14,182 nt of DNA. It comes from an uncultured Paraburkholderia sp. GTDB taxonomy: Bacteria > Pseudomonadota > Gammaproteobacteria > Burkholderiales > Burkholderiaceae. The stretch covers positions 1 through 14,182 of the forward strand of contig CALFSF010000609.1 in assembly GCA_937917025.1 (NCBI GenBank). The letters are read 5' to 3'. Below are positions 1 to 7,103 of this stretch, one piece after another. Position numbers and translations under genes: made by a program. The notes beneath the pieces were generated by a model. That model was not told the DNA's origin, ran no database searches, and worked only from the letters and a program-made list of their open reading frames with translations. Within the stretch, counting starts at the first letter, position 1, and each line of letters begins with the position of its first letter.

Positions 1-1
1 C

Positions 2-358
2 GCATGCGGGCTGCTCGCTTCGCCGTCGGGTAACCCGGTCCTATCGTTTGTCGCCATCTGCTTTTCCGCGATCGGGTTCAAGGCGGCTTCGTCACTCTTC
101 TGGCCGATTCCCCAGGGCTACCTCGATGCCCGCGTGGCAGCCGGCGTGATTGCGCTCATCAACTCCGTCGGCAATCTTGGAGGGTTCTTTGCACCTGCCG
201 CGTTTGGTTACCTCCAGCAGCACACCGGCTCGATTTCCGGTGGCCTGTATGGGTTGGGGGTGGCATCGCTCATCGCGGCGGCAGCCGGCTTTTTTGCCCG
301 CCACCGTCTCGTGAATCGCGACGCGCCGCTGGAAGCCCTCCACAGCAAAGCTCACTGA
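2..358 (+). CDS. MFS transporter, ACS family, probable D-glucarate/sugar-acid porter (C-terminal part)
   Basis: The reading frame is open from the left edge and ends in TGA after 118 visible residues, so only the last transmembrane helices of the porter are present. Hydrophobic segments are seen at about visible residues 13-33, 49-72 and 79-98, ending in a short basic tail (FARHRLVNRDAP). The ALINSVGNLGGFFAP stretch in a late helix is typical of the anion:cation symporter (ACS) branch of the MFS, which contains GudP-, TtuB- and phthalate-type carriers. It lies 71 bp upstream of glucarate dehydratase on the same strand, which suggests co-transcription and import of D-glucarate or galactarate (inference from context; compare gudP-gudD in enterobacteria). 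The substrate cannot be read from the sequence, and a tartrate or other sugar-acid carrier is possible. Confidence 0.8.
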   Translation, partial: ACGLLASPSGNPVLSFVAICFSAIGFKAASSLFWPIPQGYLDARVAAGVIALINSVGNLGGFFAPAAFGYLQQHTGSISGGLYGLGVASLIAAAAGFFARHRLVNRDAPLEALHSKAH

Positions 359-429
359 CCGCCCCGCGCGGATGTTCAACCCACAACACATCGACTCACG
401 CCAGCCGGCTTCTCAACATACAAGGTTCA

Positions 430-1791
430 ATGCTCATGTCCACTCCTACTTTGCAATCGAACGCCACGCCAAAGGTCACCGAACTGCGCGTCGTGCCCGT
501 CGCCGGCCGCGACAGCATGCTGCTGAACCTGAGCGGCGCGCACGGCCCGTTCTTCACGCGTAACGTGGTGATCCTGCGCGACAGCGCCGGCAATACCGGC
601 GTGGGTGAAGTGCCCGGCGGCGAAAGCATCCGCAAGACCATCGACGATGCACGTGGGCTCGTCGTCGGCCAGTCGATCGGCAATCTTCAGGCTGTGCTCA
701 ACAAGGTGCGCACGCAGTTCGCCGACCGCGACGCGGGCGGGCGCGGGCTGCAGACGTTCGATCTGCGCACGACCATTCACGCGGTAACGGCGCTCGAAGC
801 CGCGCTGCTCGATCTGCTCGGGCAACATCTGGGCGTGCCTGTCGCCGCCCTGCTCGGCGAAGGCCAGCAACGCGACGAAGTCGAAATGCTCGGATATCTG
901 TTCTATATCGGCGACCGCAACAAGACCGACCTGCCGTATGCAAGCGGCGCGGAAGGCCGCGATGACTGGGAGCGCGTGCGCACCGAGGAAGCGATGACGC
1001 CCGAAGCCGTGGTGCGTCTTGCCGAAGCCGCCCGGGCGCGCTATGGCTTTAACGACTTCAAGCTGAAAGGCGGCGTGCTTGCCGGCGATGCCGAAATCGA
1101 AGCGGTGACCGCCTTGGCGGAGCGCTTTCCGAACGCCCGCGTGACGCTCGATCCGAATGGCGCGTGGTCGCTGGCCGAAGCGATCCGCCTTTGCCGCGAC
1201 AAACACGACGTGCTCGCCTATGCGGAAGACCCGTGCGGCGCGGAGAACGGCTACTCGGGCCGCGAAGTGATGGCTGAATTCCGCCGTGCAACCGGCCTGC
1301 CGACCGCCACCAACATGATTGCGACGGACTGGCGCCAGATGGGTCACGCGATCCAGCTGCAATCCGTCGACATTCCGCTTGCCGATCCGCACTTCTGGAC
1401 GATGCAGGGCTCGGTGCGTGTCGCGCAGATGTGCAACGACTGGGGCCTCACGTGGGGTTCGCATTCGAACAACCACTTCGACATTTCGCTCGCGATGTTC
1501 ACGCAGGTCGCGGCCGCCGCGCCGGGCAAGATCACCGCCATCGACACGCACTGGATCTGGCAGGACGGACAGTTTCTGACACGCAACCCGCTGCAGATCG
1601 TCGGCGGCAAGGTGAAGGTGCCGGAAAAGGCGGGCCTCGGCGTCGAACTCGATATGGATGCACTCGAAAAAGCCCACGCGCTGTATCAACAGCATGGCCT
1701 CGGCGCGCGCGATGACGGCGTCGCCATGCAGTATCTGATCCCGAACTGGAAGTTCGACAACAAGCGGCCCTGCCTCGTGCGCGGCGCTTGA
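430..1791 (+). CDS. gudD: Glucarate dehydratase
   Basis: The predicted protein of 453 residues matches the usual length of GudD (about 446). The enzyme dehydrates D-glucarate to 5-keto-4-deoxy-D-glucarate in the cytoplasm. It is an enolase-superfamily (MR/MLE) member with an N-terminal capping domain (about 15-145) and a TIM barrel. Visible active-site elements are the KLK motif at K211/K213 (second lysine is the base), metal ligands D241 (TLDPNGAW), E266 (YAEDPCG) and N295 (ATNMIATDW), and the second base H345 in WGSHSNNHFDIS. All expected residues are present, so it should be active. The start is ambiguous: AAGG at 422-425 lies 4 nt before the ATG at 430 and 10 nt before an in-frame ATG at 436, so 436 is equally plausible. 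The neighbour upstream is its likely transporter. The later steps (KDGDH dehydratase or GarL-type aldolase) are not in this window. Confidence 0.95.
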   Translation: MLMSTPTLQSNATPKVTELRVVPVAGRDSMLLNLSGAHGPFFTRNVVILRDSAGNTGVGEVPGGESIRKTIDDARGLVVGQSIGNLQAVLNKVRTQFADRDAGGRGLQTFDLRTTIHAVTALEAALLDLLGQHLGVPVAALLGEGQQRDEVEMLGYLFYIGDRNKTDLPYASGAEGRDDWERVRTEEAMTPEAVVRLAEAARARYGFNDFKLKGGVLAGDAEIEAVTALAERFPNARVTLDPNGAWSLAEAIRLCRDKHDVLAYAEDPCGAENGYSGREVMAEFRRATGLPTATNMIATDWRQMGHAIQLQSVDIPLADPHFWTMQGSVRVAQMCNDWGLTWGSHSNNHFDISLAMFTQVAAAAPGKITAIDTHWIWQDGQFLTRNPLQIVGGKVKVPEKAGLGVELDMDALEKAHALYQQHGLGARDDGVAMQYLIPNWKFDNKRPCLVRGA

Positions 1792-1862
1792 CGTTCCCCG
1801 CAACGGTTCAAATCACGCGGTGCGGACGAAAGCACAGCCGGGCAACGCGTCGCGCGATGTCC

Positions 1863-1881
1863 GGCAATTCATCAAATTGCC
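1863..1881. promoter_or_regulatory. Perfect 7-bp dyad, possible operator
   Basis: GGCAATT (1863-1869), CATCA spacer, AATTGCC (1875-1881). The arms are perfectly complementary. No T-run follows, so it is not an intrinsic terminator for gudD. It sits about 70 bp after the gudD stop and ahead of the weak promoter-like sequence at 1907-1933, so a protein-binding site is possible. The assignment is inference only. Confidence 0.25.
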
Positions 1882-2023
1882 CGCGAAATCCGCTTCGTTT
1901 CGCCGGATTGAATGGATGCCTTCGCGTCTACACTTGTTTTCATGGAGCGAATCACCGCGCCATCGATGCGGTCCCCTCCGCGTCGCGTTGAACCGTACCG
2001 TTGACCGTTTTTTCATGTAGTGG

Positions 2024-2247
2024 CTGTAGACGTAGCAGCACTGGCAGCGCGTCGATGAAGCGCATTCAGATAAAAAGTATCTGGGGTTTGCTGAGCGCAA
2101 CAAAAGAAGGACCGGATGCCGGTAACAGGCAGTCAAGATAGTAACAACCACGTTGCATGCGATGGCGATACGTCGGCGGGCTTCCACGAGTCCGCACGAC
2201 GCTCCATCCTCTCAGGCCCTGTTCCCTCGCGGAACGGGGCTTTTTTT
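2024..2247 (+). ncRNA. Candidate small RNA or leader RNA ending in an intrinsic terminator
   Basis: A strong terminator at 2214-2247 has no protein gene in the 420 bp before it. The stretch ahead of it can form small stems (2067-2083 and 2111-2123) and follows a TTGACC hexamer at 2001-2006 that could be a -35 box, although the -10 is poor. It could be an independent small RNA, an attenuated leader of the gene at 2416, or simply the 3' UTR of gudD. I recognise no known riboswitch or sRNA family. The 5' end given is a guess. Confidence 0.25.
2214..2247 (+). terminator. Rho-independent terminator, plus strand
   Basis: The left arm 2214-2225 (AGGCCCTGTTCC) pairs with 2231-2242 around a CTCGC loop. 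The 12 pairs include two G-U wobbles and there is no mismatch. The 3' arm runs into seven T residues at 2241-2247. On the minus strand no T-run follows the stem, so it acts on plus-strand transcripts only. Confidence 0.85.
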
Positions 2248-2347
2248 CGTCTTCGGGCGCCATGCACGGCGAACGCATCCGCGCGCGATATGCTTTAAGC
2301 CTGCCTTAATTGTCGGCGATCATCATGCCCGCACGGACTCTGGTCCG

Positions 2348-2388
2348 AGGCCCCCGGTTCCATTTTCAACGCGTACGGCCGGGGCCCT
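2348..2388 (+). promoter_or_regulatory. GC-rich stem in the leader of the gene at 2416
   Basis: AGGCCCCCGG (2348-2357) pairs with CCGGGGCCCT (2379-2388) with a single C-C mismatch, around a 21-nt loop. It ends 8 nt before the Shine-Dalgarno sequence GAAGAAGG (2397-2404). There is no T-run. It could stabilise the mRNA or modulate translation of the downstream gene (inference). Confidence 0.3.
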
Positions 2389-2415
2389 GCATTACCGAAG
2401 AAGGTTCAAACCATC

Positions 2416-2889
2416 ATGTCTGGAAAATCGCACATCCGCAAATACACCCAGCCGGCCATGTCGCCGCTGCTGCGCGCGCTCACGTTTAGCCGGGCCGCAC
2501 ACGAGCCTGTGACGCAAGCGATGCTGCTGCAGTGTTATACCGGTCTCGATGCATTCCGCCGTGGTCATGGCTCGCGTGAGCTGTTCACGACGCTCGGCCG
2601 GCAACTGCTGGTCGCCGGGGAGCTTTGCCATCTCGGTTACGAAAGCGGCGACCGGATGGCAATTCAGGAAGCGCACGCCGCGATGATGCAGATCGATACC
2701 GCCGCGCGCGAAAACGGCGTCTGGGCAATGAGCGATACCGACTACGCGTGGCTGTGTTTCGCGCTGGACGTCTTTGCGCGCCAGCTGGCGGCCGCGTCGC
2801 TCGAAAGCATTGCGAAGGCTGAAGCGAGGATGATCGAAGGGTTGCTCACGACCGGACGTATCCCCGCGCTCGCGGAAGCGTCGTCGTAA
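2416..2889 (+). CDS. Uncharacterised helical protein (157 aa)
   Basis: I do not recognise a named family. The start ATG is preceded by GAAGAAGG at 2397-2404, with a rather long 11-nt spacing. The protein is soluble with no signal peptide or membrane segment. It has a basic N-terminus (about 1-15, KSHIRKYTQ) and is otherwise mostly predicted helix, with a conserved-looking core around residues 30-80 (QAMLLQCYTGLDAFRRGHGS, then LFTTLGRQLLVAGELCHLGY) and a second helical half (AMSDTDYAWLCFALDVFARQ). Codon use matches the neighbours, so it is probably a genuine resident gene. It converges on the MFS gene, with 40 bp between the two stops and no clear terminator between them. No function can be inferred. 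Confidence 0.75.
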   Translation: MSGKSHIRKYTQPAMSPLLRALTFSRAAHEPVTQAMLLQCYTGLDAFRRGHGSRELFTTLGRQLLVAGELCHLGYESGDRMAIQEAHAAMMQIDTAARENGVWAMSDTDYAWLCFALDVFARQLAAASLESIAKAEARMIEGLLTTGRIPALAEASS

Positions 2890-2929
2890 CGACGCGTTCC
2901 GCGACCTGCGCGTTCCGGCCTCGTTGCGC

Positions 2930-4291
2930 CTAGTGGCCGAGCGTGCCGGTTTCCAGCGGCGCGGGCGCGGCCAGTTCGGGGCGCGACGCCTGCTTGATCA
3001 GCAACGCGATGCATGCGATCACGCCAGCCAGCGCGATCATCGCGAAAATGCCGGCGAACGAGAAATGCCGACGGGCCAGTTCCGCAACGAGGAAGGACCC
3101 TGCGATGCCGCCAAAGCGGCCAATGCCGAGCATCCACGCGACGCCGGTGCCGCGGCCCTGGGTCGGGTAAAACGCGGCGGCCAGCGCGGGCATCGACGAT
3201 TGCGCGGTGTTCATCAATACGCCCGCCACGAACACGGTCAGCACCAGCAAACCGACGTTGCCGACCGCCTGCCCGATACAGTAGACGCTCACTGCCGTGA
3301 GCGCGTAACACACGGCAATGATCCGGTTCGCGTTGAAGCGATCCATCAGCACCCCGCACGCCACCGCGCCCACGCCGCCGAGCGGGAACAGTGCTGAGAT
3401 CAGCGTCGCGCGCTGCGGGCTCAGGCCGGCTTCCTTCAACAGGATCGGCATCCAGTTGATCGACGCGTAGAAAATCACGAGACCCATGAAATACGTGAGC
3501 CACAGCATCACCGTGCCGACAATATAGGAACGCGACAGCACGAGCCCAGCGCCGCTCTTCCCCGCCACCTGCGGCGCCTGCTCGGTCATCACAAACGATC
3601 CGGCCTGTGCCGCCGCGCTGGAAATACGCGTCAGCACCGCGCGGATTTTTTCGACGGGATGGTTCTTCGCAACCATGTAGCGCACGGATTCCGGCAACTT
3701 GAGCAGCAACGCCAGCACGAGCAGCAACGGCGTGATGCCGCCGAGCATCAGCACGGCGCGCCACCCGAAATGCGGAATCAGCCATGCCGCCAGAAAACCG
3801 CCAAACGCCGCGCCTAGCGGAAAGCCACAGAACATCAGGTTGATGACCGTCGCACGCCGGCGGTCCGGACAGAACTCGCCCATCATCGTGACGGCGTTCG
3901 GCATCGCGGCGCCAAGACCGATCCCGGTCACGAAGCGCAGAACCGTCAGGTGCCCGATGGTCGTCGAGAAAGCCGAACCGAGACACGCCACGCCAAAGAG
4001 CAGGACCGAGCCGATCAACAACAGGCGCCGTCCGAGTCGATCGGAAAGCGGCCCTGACACGAGCGCGCCGCCCGCGAGACCGAACAGCGCGGCGCTCAGC
4101 ACGGGCGCTAGATCCGGCTTGCTGACGTTCCACTCCGTGATCAGCGAAGGCGCAATAAAGCCGATCGCCGCGGTGTCGAAACCGTCCAGCAGCACGATCA
4201 CAAAACACATGAAGAAAATGAGCCACTGAAAACCCGAGAACGGGTGCTCATTGATAAACGTCTGCACGTTGACGGCAGTGTTTCGATTCAC
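2930..4291 (-). CDS. MFS transporter, aromatic acid:H+ symporter (AAHS) family
   Basis: The predicted inner-membrane porter has 453 residues and about 12 helices. The first helix carries the AAHS signature LLDGFDTAAIGFIAPSL (D36, D39), which is needed for transport in PcaK-type carriers. The loop 2-3 motif GPLSDRLGRR (80-89) is intact, and LPESVRY (199-205) follows helix 6, as in PcaK, BenK and MhpT relatives. The probable role is proton-coupled uptake of a benzoate- or hydroxybenzoate-like acid; the exact substrate is not readable. The start is GTG at 4291, supported by AGGGG seven bases upstream. A nearer ATG is out of frame. The gene stands alone, with no aromatic-ring catabolic gene in the window. 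The leader carries a promoter and a TGTTCG/CGAACA dyad (4457-4532), suggesting substrate-responsive control by a regulator encoded elsewhere. Confidence 0.9.
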   Translation of the reverse strand: MNRNTAVNVQTFINEHPFSGFQWLIFFMCFVIVLLDGFDTAAIGFIAPSLITEWNVSKPDLAPVLSAALFGLAGGALVSGPLSDRLGRRLLLIGSVLLFGVACLGSAFSTTIGHLTVLRFVTGIGLGAAMPNAVTMMGEFCPDRRRATVINLMFCGFPLGAAFGGFLAAWLIPHFGWRAVLMLGGITPLLLVLALLLKLPESVRYMVAKNHPVEKIRAVLTRISSAAAQAGSFVMTEQAPQVAGKSGAGLVLSRSYIVGTVMLWLTYFMGLVIFYASINWMPILLKEAGLSPQRATLISALFPLGGVGAVACGVLMDRFNANRIIAVCYALTAVSVYCIGQAVGNVGLLVLTVFVAGVLMNTAQSSMPALAAAFYPTQGRGTGVAWMLGIGRFGGIAGSFLVAELARRHFSFAGIFAMIALAGVIACIALLIKQASRPELAAPAPLETGTLGH

Positions 4292-4310
4292 GTCTCATCC
4301 CCTGACAGTC

Positions 4311-4330
4311 GACGGCGCGATGGCGCCGTC
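4311..4330 (-). promoter_or_regulatory. Perfect 8-bp hairpin in the MFS 5' UTR
   Basis: GACGGCGC (4311-4318) and GCGCCGTC (4323-4330) flank a GATG tetranucleotide. It lies about 20 nt upstream of the GTG start and just ahead of the AGGGG ribosome-binding site. It could be an RNA element or a second protein-binding palindrome. No T-run follows on either strand. Confidence 0.35.
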
Positions 4331-4456
4331 CACGTTACGATCCTGCGCGGCCACAAGCGTCAATCCATACCCGCACCGGCCGCAAACCGGCTATCCGGAC
4401 CCTCATCTGTATTCCCGGCGGGCGAAGTGCAACGCAACCGGTCGATATCGGGTCAA

Positions 4457-4496
4457 TTTGTTCGCTTTACGAACACGAATTCTATTATTGAACAAA
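4457..4496. promoter_or_regulatory. Operator-like repeats, possibly for an IclR-type regulator
   Basis: TGTTCG (4459-4464), CTTTA, CGAACA (4470-4475) is a perfect 6-bp dyad. A further GAACAAA at 4490-4496 is the inverted partner of TTTGTTC at 4457-4463 and repeats the GAACA of 4471-4475 at a 19-nt offset. Dyads of the GTTCG...CGAAC kind are used by IclR-family regulators of aromatic catabolism (PcaR/PcaU/PobR type). The repeats overlap or lie just after the predicted transcription start of the MFS gene, a position suited to repression. The regulator family is inference. Confidence 0.45.
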
Positions 4497-4502
4497 AAGG
4501 AG

Positions 4503-4532
4503 ATTGTAGGGAAGCGCTTTGATGACGGTCAA
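4503..4532 (-). promoter_or_regulatory. Sigma70-like promoter of the AAHS porter
   Basis: On the minus strand the -35 is TTGACC (4532-4527, 5 of 6 to consensus) and the -10 is TACAAT (4508-4503, 5 of 6), with an 18-nt spacer. The predicted start is near 4496, giving a leader of about 200 nt. Confidence 0.55.
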
Positions 4533-4622
4533 CGCGGGATAACCCGATCGTCCAGGTGATGGGCGCCGTGATTCACGCTGGCTGGACAAACCGGTCGCGC
4601 AGGATCTGGCGAAAGCACGCGT

Positions 4623-5105
4623 CTACTGGCAAAGCGAAAACGCCTCGCGTGCCGCGATGTCACCGTTACCGTAAATGCCCGCGACGGTGCAATCGCCCGC
4701 GACGCATTCGAACGTCGAATCGCCAAACGTCAGCACGAAGTGCCGCAAGCCACCTTCGAGCGAATATTCCAGCCCCCACGAATCCGCGACCAGCGATGAG
4801 CGCATCACCTCATGCGCGCTATATCCGCGCACGCCTTTTGAAGCAAGAAAGTAAGCGGGCAGATCCGCATCGCTCGGCGGGCCAAACTGGTGAAACGCGG
4901 CCGACATGAATGCGACCACGCAAAACGGATCGTCGTCGCTAAACGGACCGAAGCGCTCGAAGTCCGCCTCCGCGATGCGATAGACAATCGCGACCAGCCT
5001 TTCATTGGCCAGCACGAACGGCGCGCTGGTATCGCGATCGGGATGGGGAATGTCGTCCATCAGGACGACCTGGTCCTGCTCGCTGGATTGCGGTGCGTGG
5101 CTCAT
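4623..5105 (-). CDS. Uncharacterised protein (160 aa)
   Basis: I do not recognise the family. The reading frame has strong third-position G/C bias and a normal amino-acid mix, so it is very likely real. The protein is acidic and soluble, with no signal peptide or membrane segment. The N-terminal 25 residues are polar and probably disordered. The rest looks like an alpha/beta domain: VLANERLVAIVYRIAEADFERFGPF, then aromatic-rich PFCVVAFMSAAFHQFGPP, and a C-terminal beta-rich part with LRHFVLTFGDSTFECVAGDC (two cysteines). No good Shine-Dalgarno sequence precedes the ATG at 5105. It lies 172 bp downstream of the autotransporter stop, with no terminator seen between them, so read-through is possible. 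The function is unknown. Confidence 0.7.
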   Translation of the reverse strand: MSHAPQSSEQDQVVLMDDIPHPDRDTSAPFVLANERLVAIVYRIAEADFERFGPFSDDDPFCVVAFMSAAFHQFGPPSDADLPAYFLASKGVRGYSAHEVMRSSLVADSWGLEYSLEGGLRHFVLTFGDSTFECVAGDCTVAGIYGNGDIAAREAFSLCQ

Positions 5106-5277
5106 CGGTGGGTTCGGCGCTCCGTGACGGGGTCATGCAGTCCATCGCCAGGGCACGGACAAAGCCACCGGAAAACGCTGCGCCGTAGAGTGTAATTGAA
5201 TCCCGGCACGTAGCATCCGCACGCAACGATGCGCGCATCGCGGCGGACTGCCACTGGAAACGCACTTCACGTACCGC

Positions 5278-6704
5278 TCACCAGTACCAGCGCACGCCCA
5301 CGTCGCCGGCGACGATACTGCGATGTTCGCCGTTGACGTTCGTCGTATAGCCCGCATTCGCAAAGACGCTGCCGCGCACACTCACCTTCGCGACGATGCC
5401 GAGCTGAAACTGCGCGGACGTCGCCGATACGCTCACCGGAATGACCGTCGTGCCGGCAAACGTCGCGCTATCCGTGCCGCCGAAGTCATGCCACAGATTC
5501 ACTCGCAGATACGGTTGCCACGCAGTGCCCCCCGCCTCGAAGCGGCCGGCGAGCCGCACGCCAAGCCGGCCCGTGAGTCCGCTTGCGGCATGAAACGACA
5601 CGCTGGAAATGCCGTCGTCGAGATCGCCGATCGATGTGTGCTGCCAGATCAGTTGCGCCTGCGGCTCGATGCTCAGGACCGTCGACAGCGCGATGGGCAA
5701 GCCGCCTTCGAGCGATGCGCCGACCGTATGACCGTGCGTCGTCGCGCCGATGCCCTGGTTCGACGACGGATCGATCGTGAGCGTGCTGCCCATCAGGATG
5801 GCGTCCGTGTACCAGCCGCCAGGACCGATGTGCGTCCAGTAGCCGCCGATGCTGTACGCGTTGATCGCAAGATGCCCGGCGGCCAGATCGGGAAACCCGA
5901 GCGCGAAGCCGCTTACGTCGCCTTCGGCGCGCGCCGCGCCCACGAAAAAACCGTAGTGATTGCGATGACCGCTCGCGGTGCGATCGGCATACACGTCGTG
6001 CCCGACCTGCACGCCGCCCATCGCACCGCTGAATTCCGGGTCGACGGCGCCGCCGTTTCGCTGCGTCGCGTGCTCACCCCATACGCGCGCCCACGCGGCC
6101 GGCAGCGCGCCGGTTTCGCCCAGCAGCGACTGCTCGCCCTGCCGGTCGTGGAACGTGCCGATCTGCGCCATGCCGAGTTCGCTCGTCAATGCCGGTACCT
6201 CCGCGTAGACGGGCACTTCCATCCGGTAAAGCGGCGTCGGCGCGGACCCTGCCGCCGGCGGCGCCGGCAATGGTGGCGTGCCGTCGCTGGCCTGAGGCGC
6301 TGGCACTGGCGTCGGGATCAGTCCGCGATTGATCAGCGTGTTCTGGCCAACGCCGCTTCCCTGCGATGCAATGCCATTGAAAGTGTCGCCTGTCACGCGC
6401 AGCGTGCCGAGGTTCGTCACGGTGCTCTGGTCGGATATGGCAATGCCCGTGGCGCCTGAAACGTCGAGTTCAGCGTCGGGTAGCACGTTCACGGTGACGT
6501 TCGTGCTGCCGGGCACGGCGGAAACAGGGGTGTTCGCGGGGTTCGGCGCGCTCGTATCGCAGGTCGCTGTCTGCCCGCTGGCGGGCGAAGTGATGTTGCA
6601 GGCTGCCCGCGCGGGCGTGAAAGGACCAGCGCGGATGTCCCGAACGCGAGCATGACGGCATTCAGCAGCCGGGTCGGTACAAACGTCGGACGTGTACGAT
6701 ACAT
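5278..6704 (-). CDS. Small autotransporter beta-barrel protein, frameshifted in the signal peptide
   Basis: This is a type Va secretion protein of the outer membrane. Translation should start at ATG 6704, preceded by an excellent ribosome-binding site (GGAGG, 5 nt spacing). It gives a signal peptide beginning MYRTRPTFVPTRLLNAVM. That frame then runs into unrelated sequence, while the next frame continues with TPARAACNITSPASG, exactly what should follow a signal peptide. One base is missing near 6615-6625; restoring it gives 475 residues. The corrected order is: signal (1-33), a very short passenger (about 34-130) with beta-helix-like units (GIAISDQSTVTNLGTL), a Pro-rich linker (131-160), and a barrel (about 205-475) from AWARVWGEH to a C-terminal VGVRWYW ending in an aromatic residue. 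The body is otherwise intact, so this is a recent mutation, phase-type loss or a sequencing error. As it stands the product would lack a signal peptide and not be secreted. Confidence 0.8.
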
Positions 6705-7103
6705 GCGCTCCTCCCTCCAGGGCATGCAAACCAGTCCTGCTGTATGCACTGCTTCAGTCAGCGGCTATCTGTAACGACTTGAAATCGAAATCGCGAGAAC
6801 CTGCATCGACGCGGTGTTGATGCTTTCTGCATGCCGCGCAGGCCGACGCCGGCGTTTGCCAACGTGTCGCGTTGCAGACCGAAGGCGGGTCGTCGGTCGA
6901 GATACGGGCATGCCAGTCAACATACAAGCCCCCGTTTCTCCGATGCAAATCCAGTATAGTCGGACATTGAAAGATGGAAGCTGTTGCCGGATGCATTTTT
7001 GCAATGCTCCCCGTGATATGGGGTTCCCGGTCGATTCATCGACAATCACGTTCACCTTCGTCTTTCCATCCGCCACTGTTGGCTCTTCCGCATTGGAACT
7101 CTT
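6705..7103. other. Non-coding region between divergent autotransporter and DUF3224 genes
   Basis: The 399 bp should hold two divergent promoters. The only good element seen is a plus-strand -10-like TATAGT at 6955-6960, about 145 bp before the DUF3224 start, with no convincing -35. Next to the autotransporter start is the GGAGG ribosome-binding site (6710-6714). No repeats or RNA genes were seen. Confidence 0.5.

Larger units (their letters stand above)
1792..2415. other. 624-bp non-coding region between gudD and the unknown gene at 2416
   Basis: No frame here has both a plausible start and coding-like composition. It contains, in order: a perfect dyad GGCAATT-N5-AATTGCC (1863-1881); a weak promoter-like TTGAAT/TACACT pair at about 1907-1933 with a short spacer; TTGACC at 2001-2006 with only weak -10 candidates (CTGTAG/TGTAGA) near 2024-2030; a small hairpin CAGATA-N5-TATCTG (2067-2083); ACCGG-ATG-CCGGT (2111-2123) directly after a Shine-Dalgarno-like AAGAAGGA; a strong intrinsic terminator (2214-2247); and a long stem just before the next gene (2348-2388). 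The ORF starting at ATG 2116 (60 codons) reads straight through the terminator and does not look coding. Confidence 0.6.
4292..4622. other. Non-coding leader region of the MFS gene
   Basis: These 331 bp lie between two minus-strand genes and hold the regulatory region of the AAHS porter: promoter 4503-4532, operator-like repeats 4457-4496, and a perfect hairpin GACGGCGC-GATG-GCGCCGTC at 4311-4330 in the presumed 5' UTR. On the plus strand a good Shine-Dalgarno-like AAAAAGGAGA (4495-4504) leads only to a 6-codon ORF at 4521, so no divergent gene is called. Confidence 0.6.

Noticed and set aside
427..1803. 458-codon open frame antisense to gudD
   Set aside because: It mirrors the gudD codon pattern exactly, is rich in Arg/His/Ala and shows no family resemblance; it is a high-GC shadow of a certain gene.
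1802..1818. tRNA T-arm-like ACGGTTCAAATC
   Set aside because: The flanks do not form a T-stem and there is no acceptor or anticodon stem nearby; the GGTTCAA words at 424, 1806 and 2403 look coincidental.
2116..2298. 60-codon ORF after AAGAAGGA
   Set aside because: It runs through a strong intrinsic terminator and has no coding-like composition; kept only as part of the small-RNA candidate.
2742..4226. 494-codon minus-strand frame overlapping the AAHS porter in another frame
   Set aside because: Arg- and Ala-rich composition with no domains; the other frame encodes a clear 12-helix porter.
4543..4656. Plus-strand frame across 4543-4656 with protein-like stretch RWLDKPVAQDLAKARVYWQ
   Set aside because: No start codon after the in-frame stop at 4540, only 38 codons, and it overlaps the 3' end of the minus-strand gene; it may be a gene remnant but cannot be supported.
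5227..5240. 14-bp palindrome CGATGCGCGCATCG
   Set aside because: Built of CG-rich alternating words expected often in this genome; no promoter or gene relationship beyond lying downstream of the autotransporter stop.
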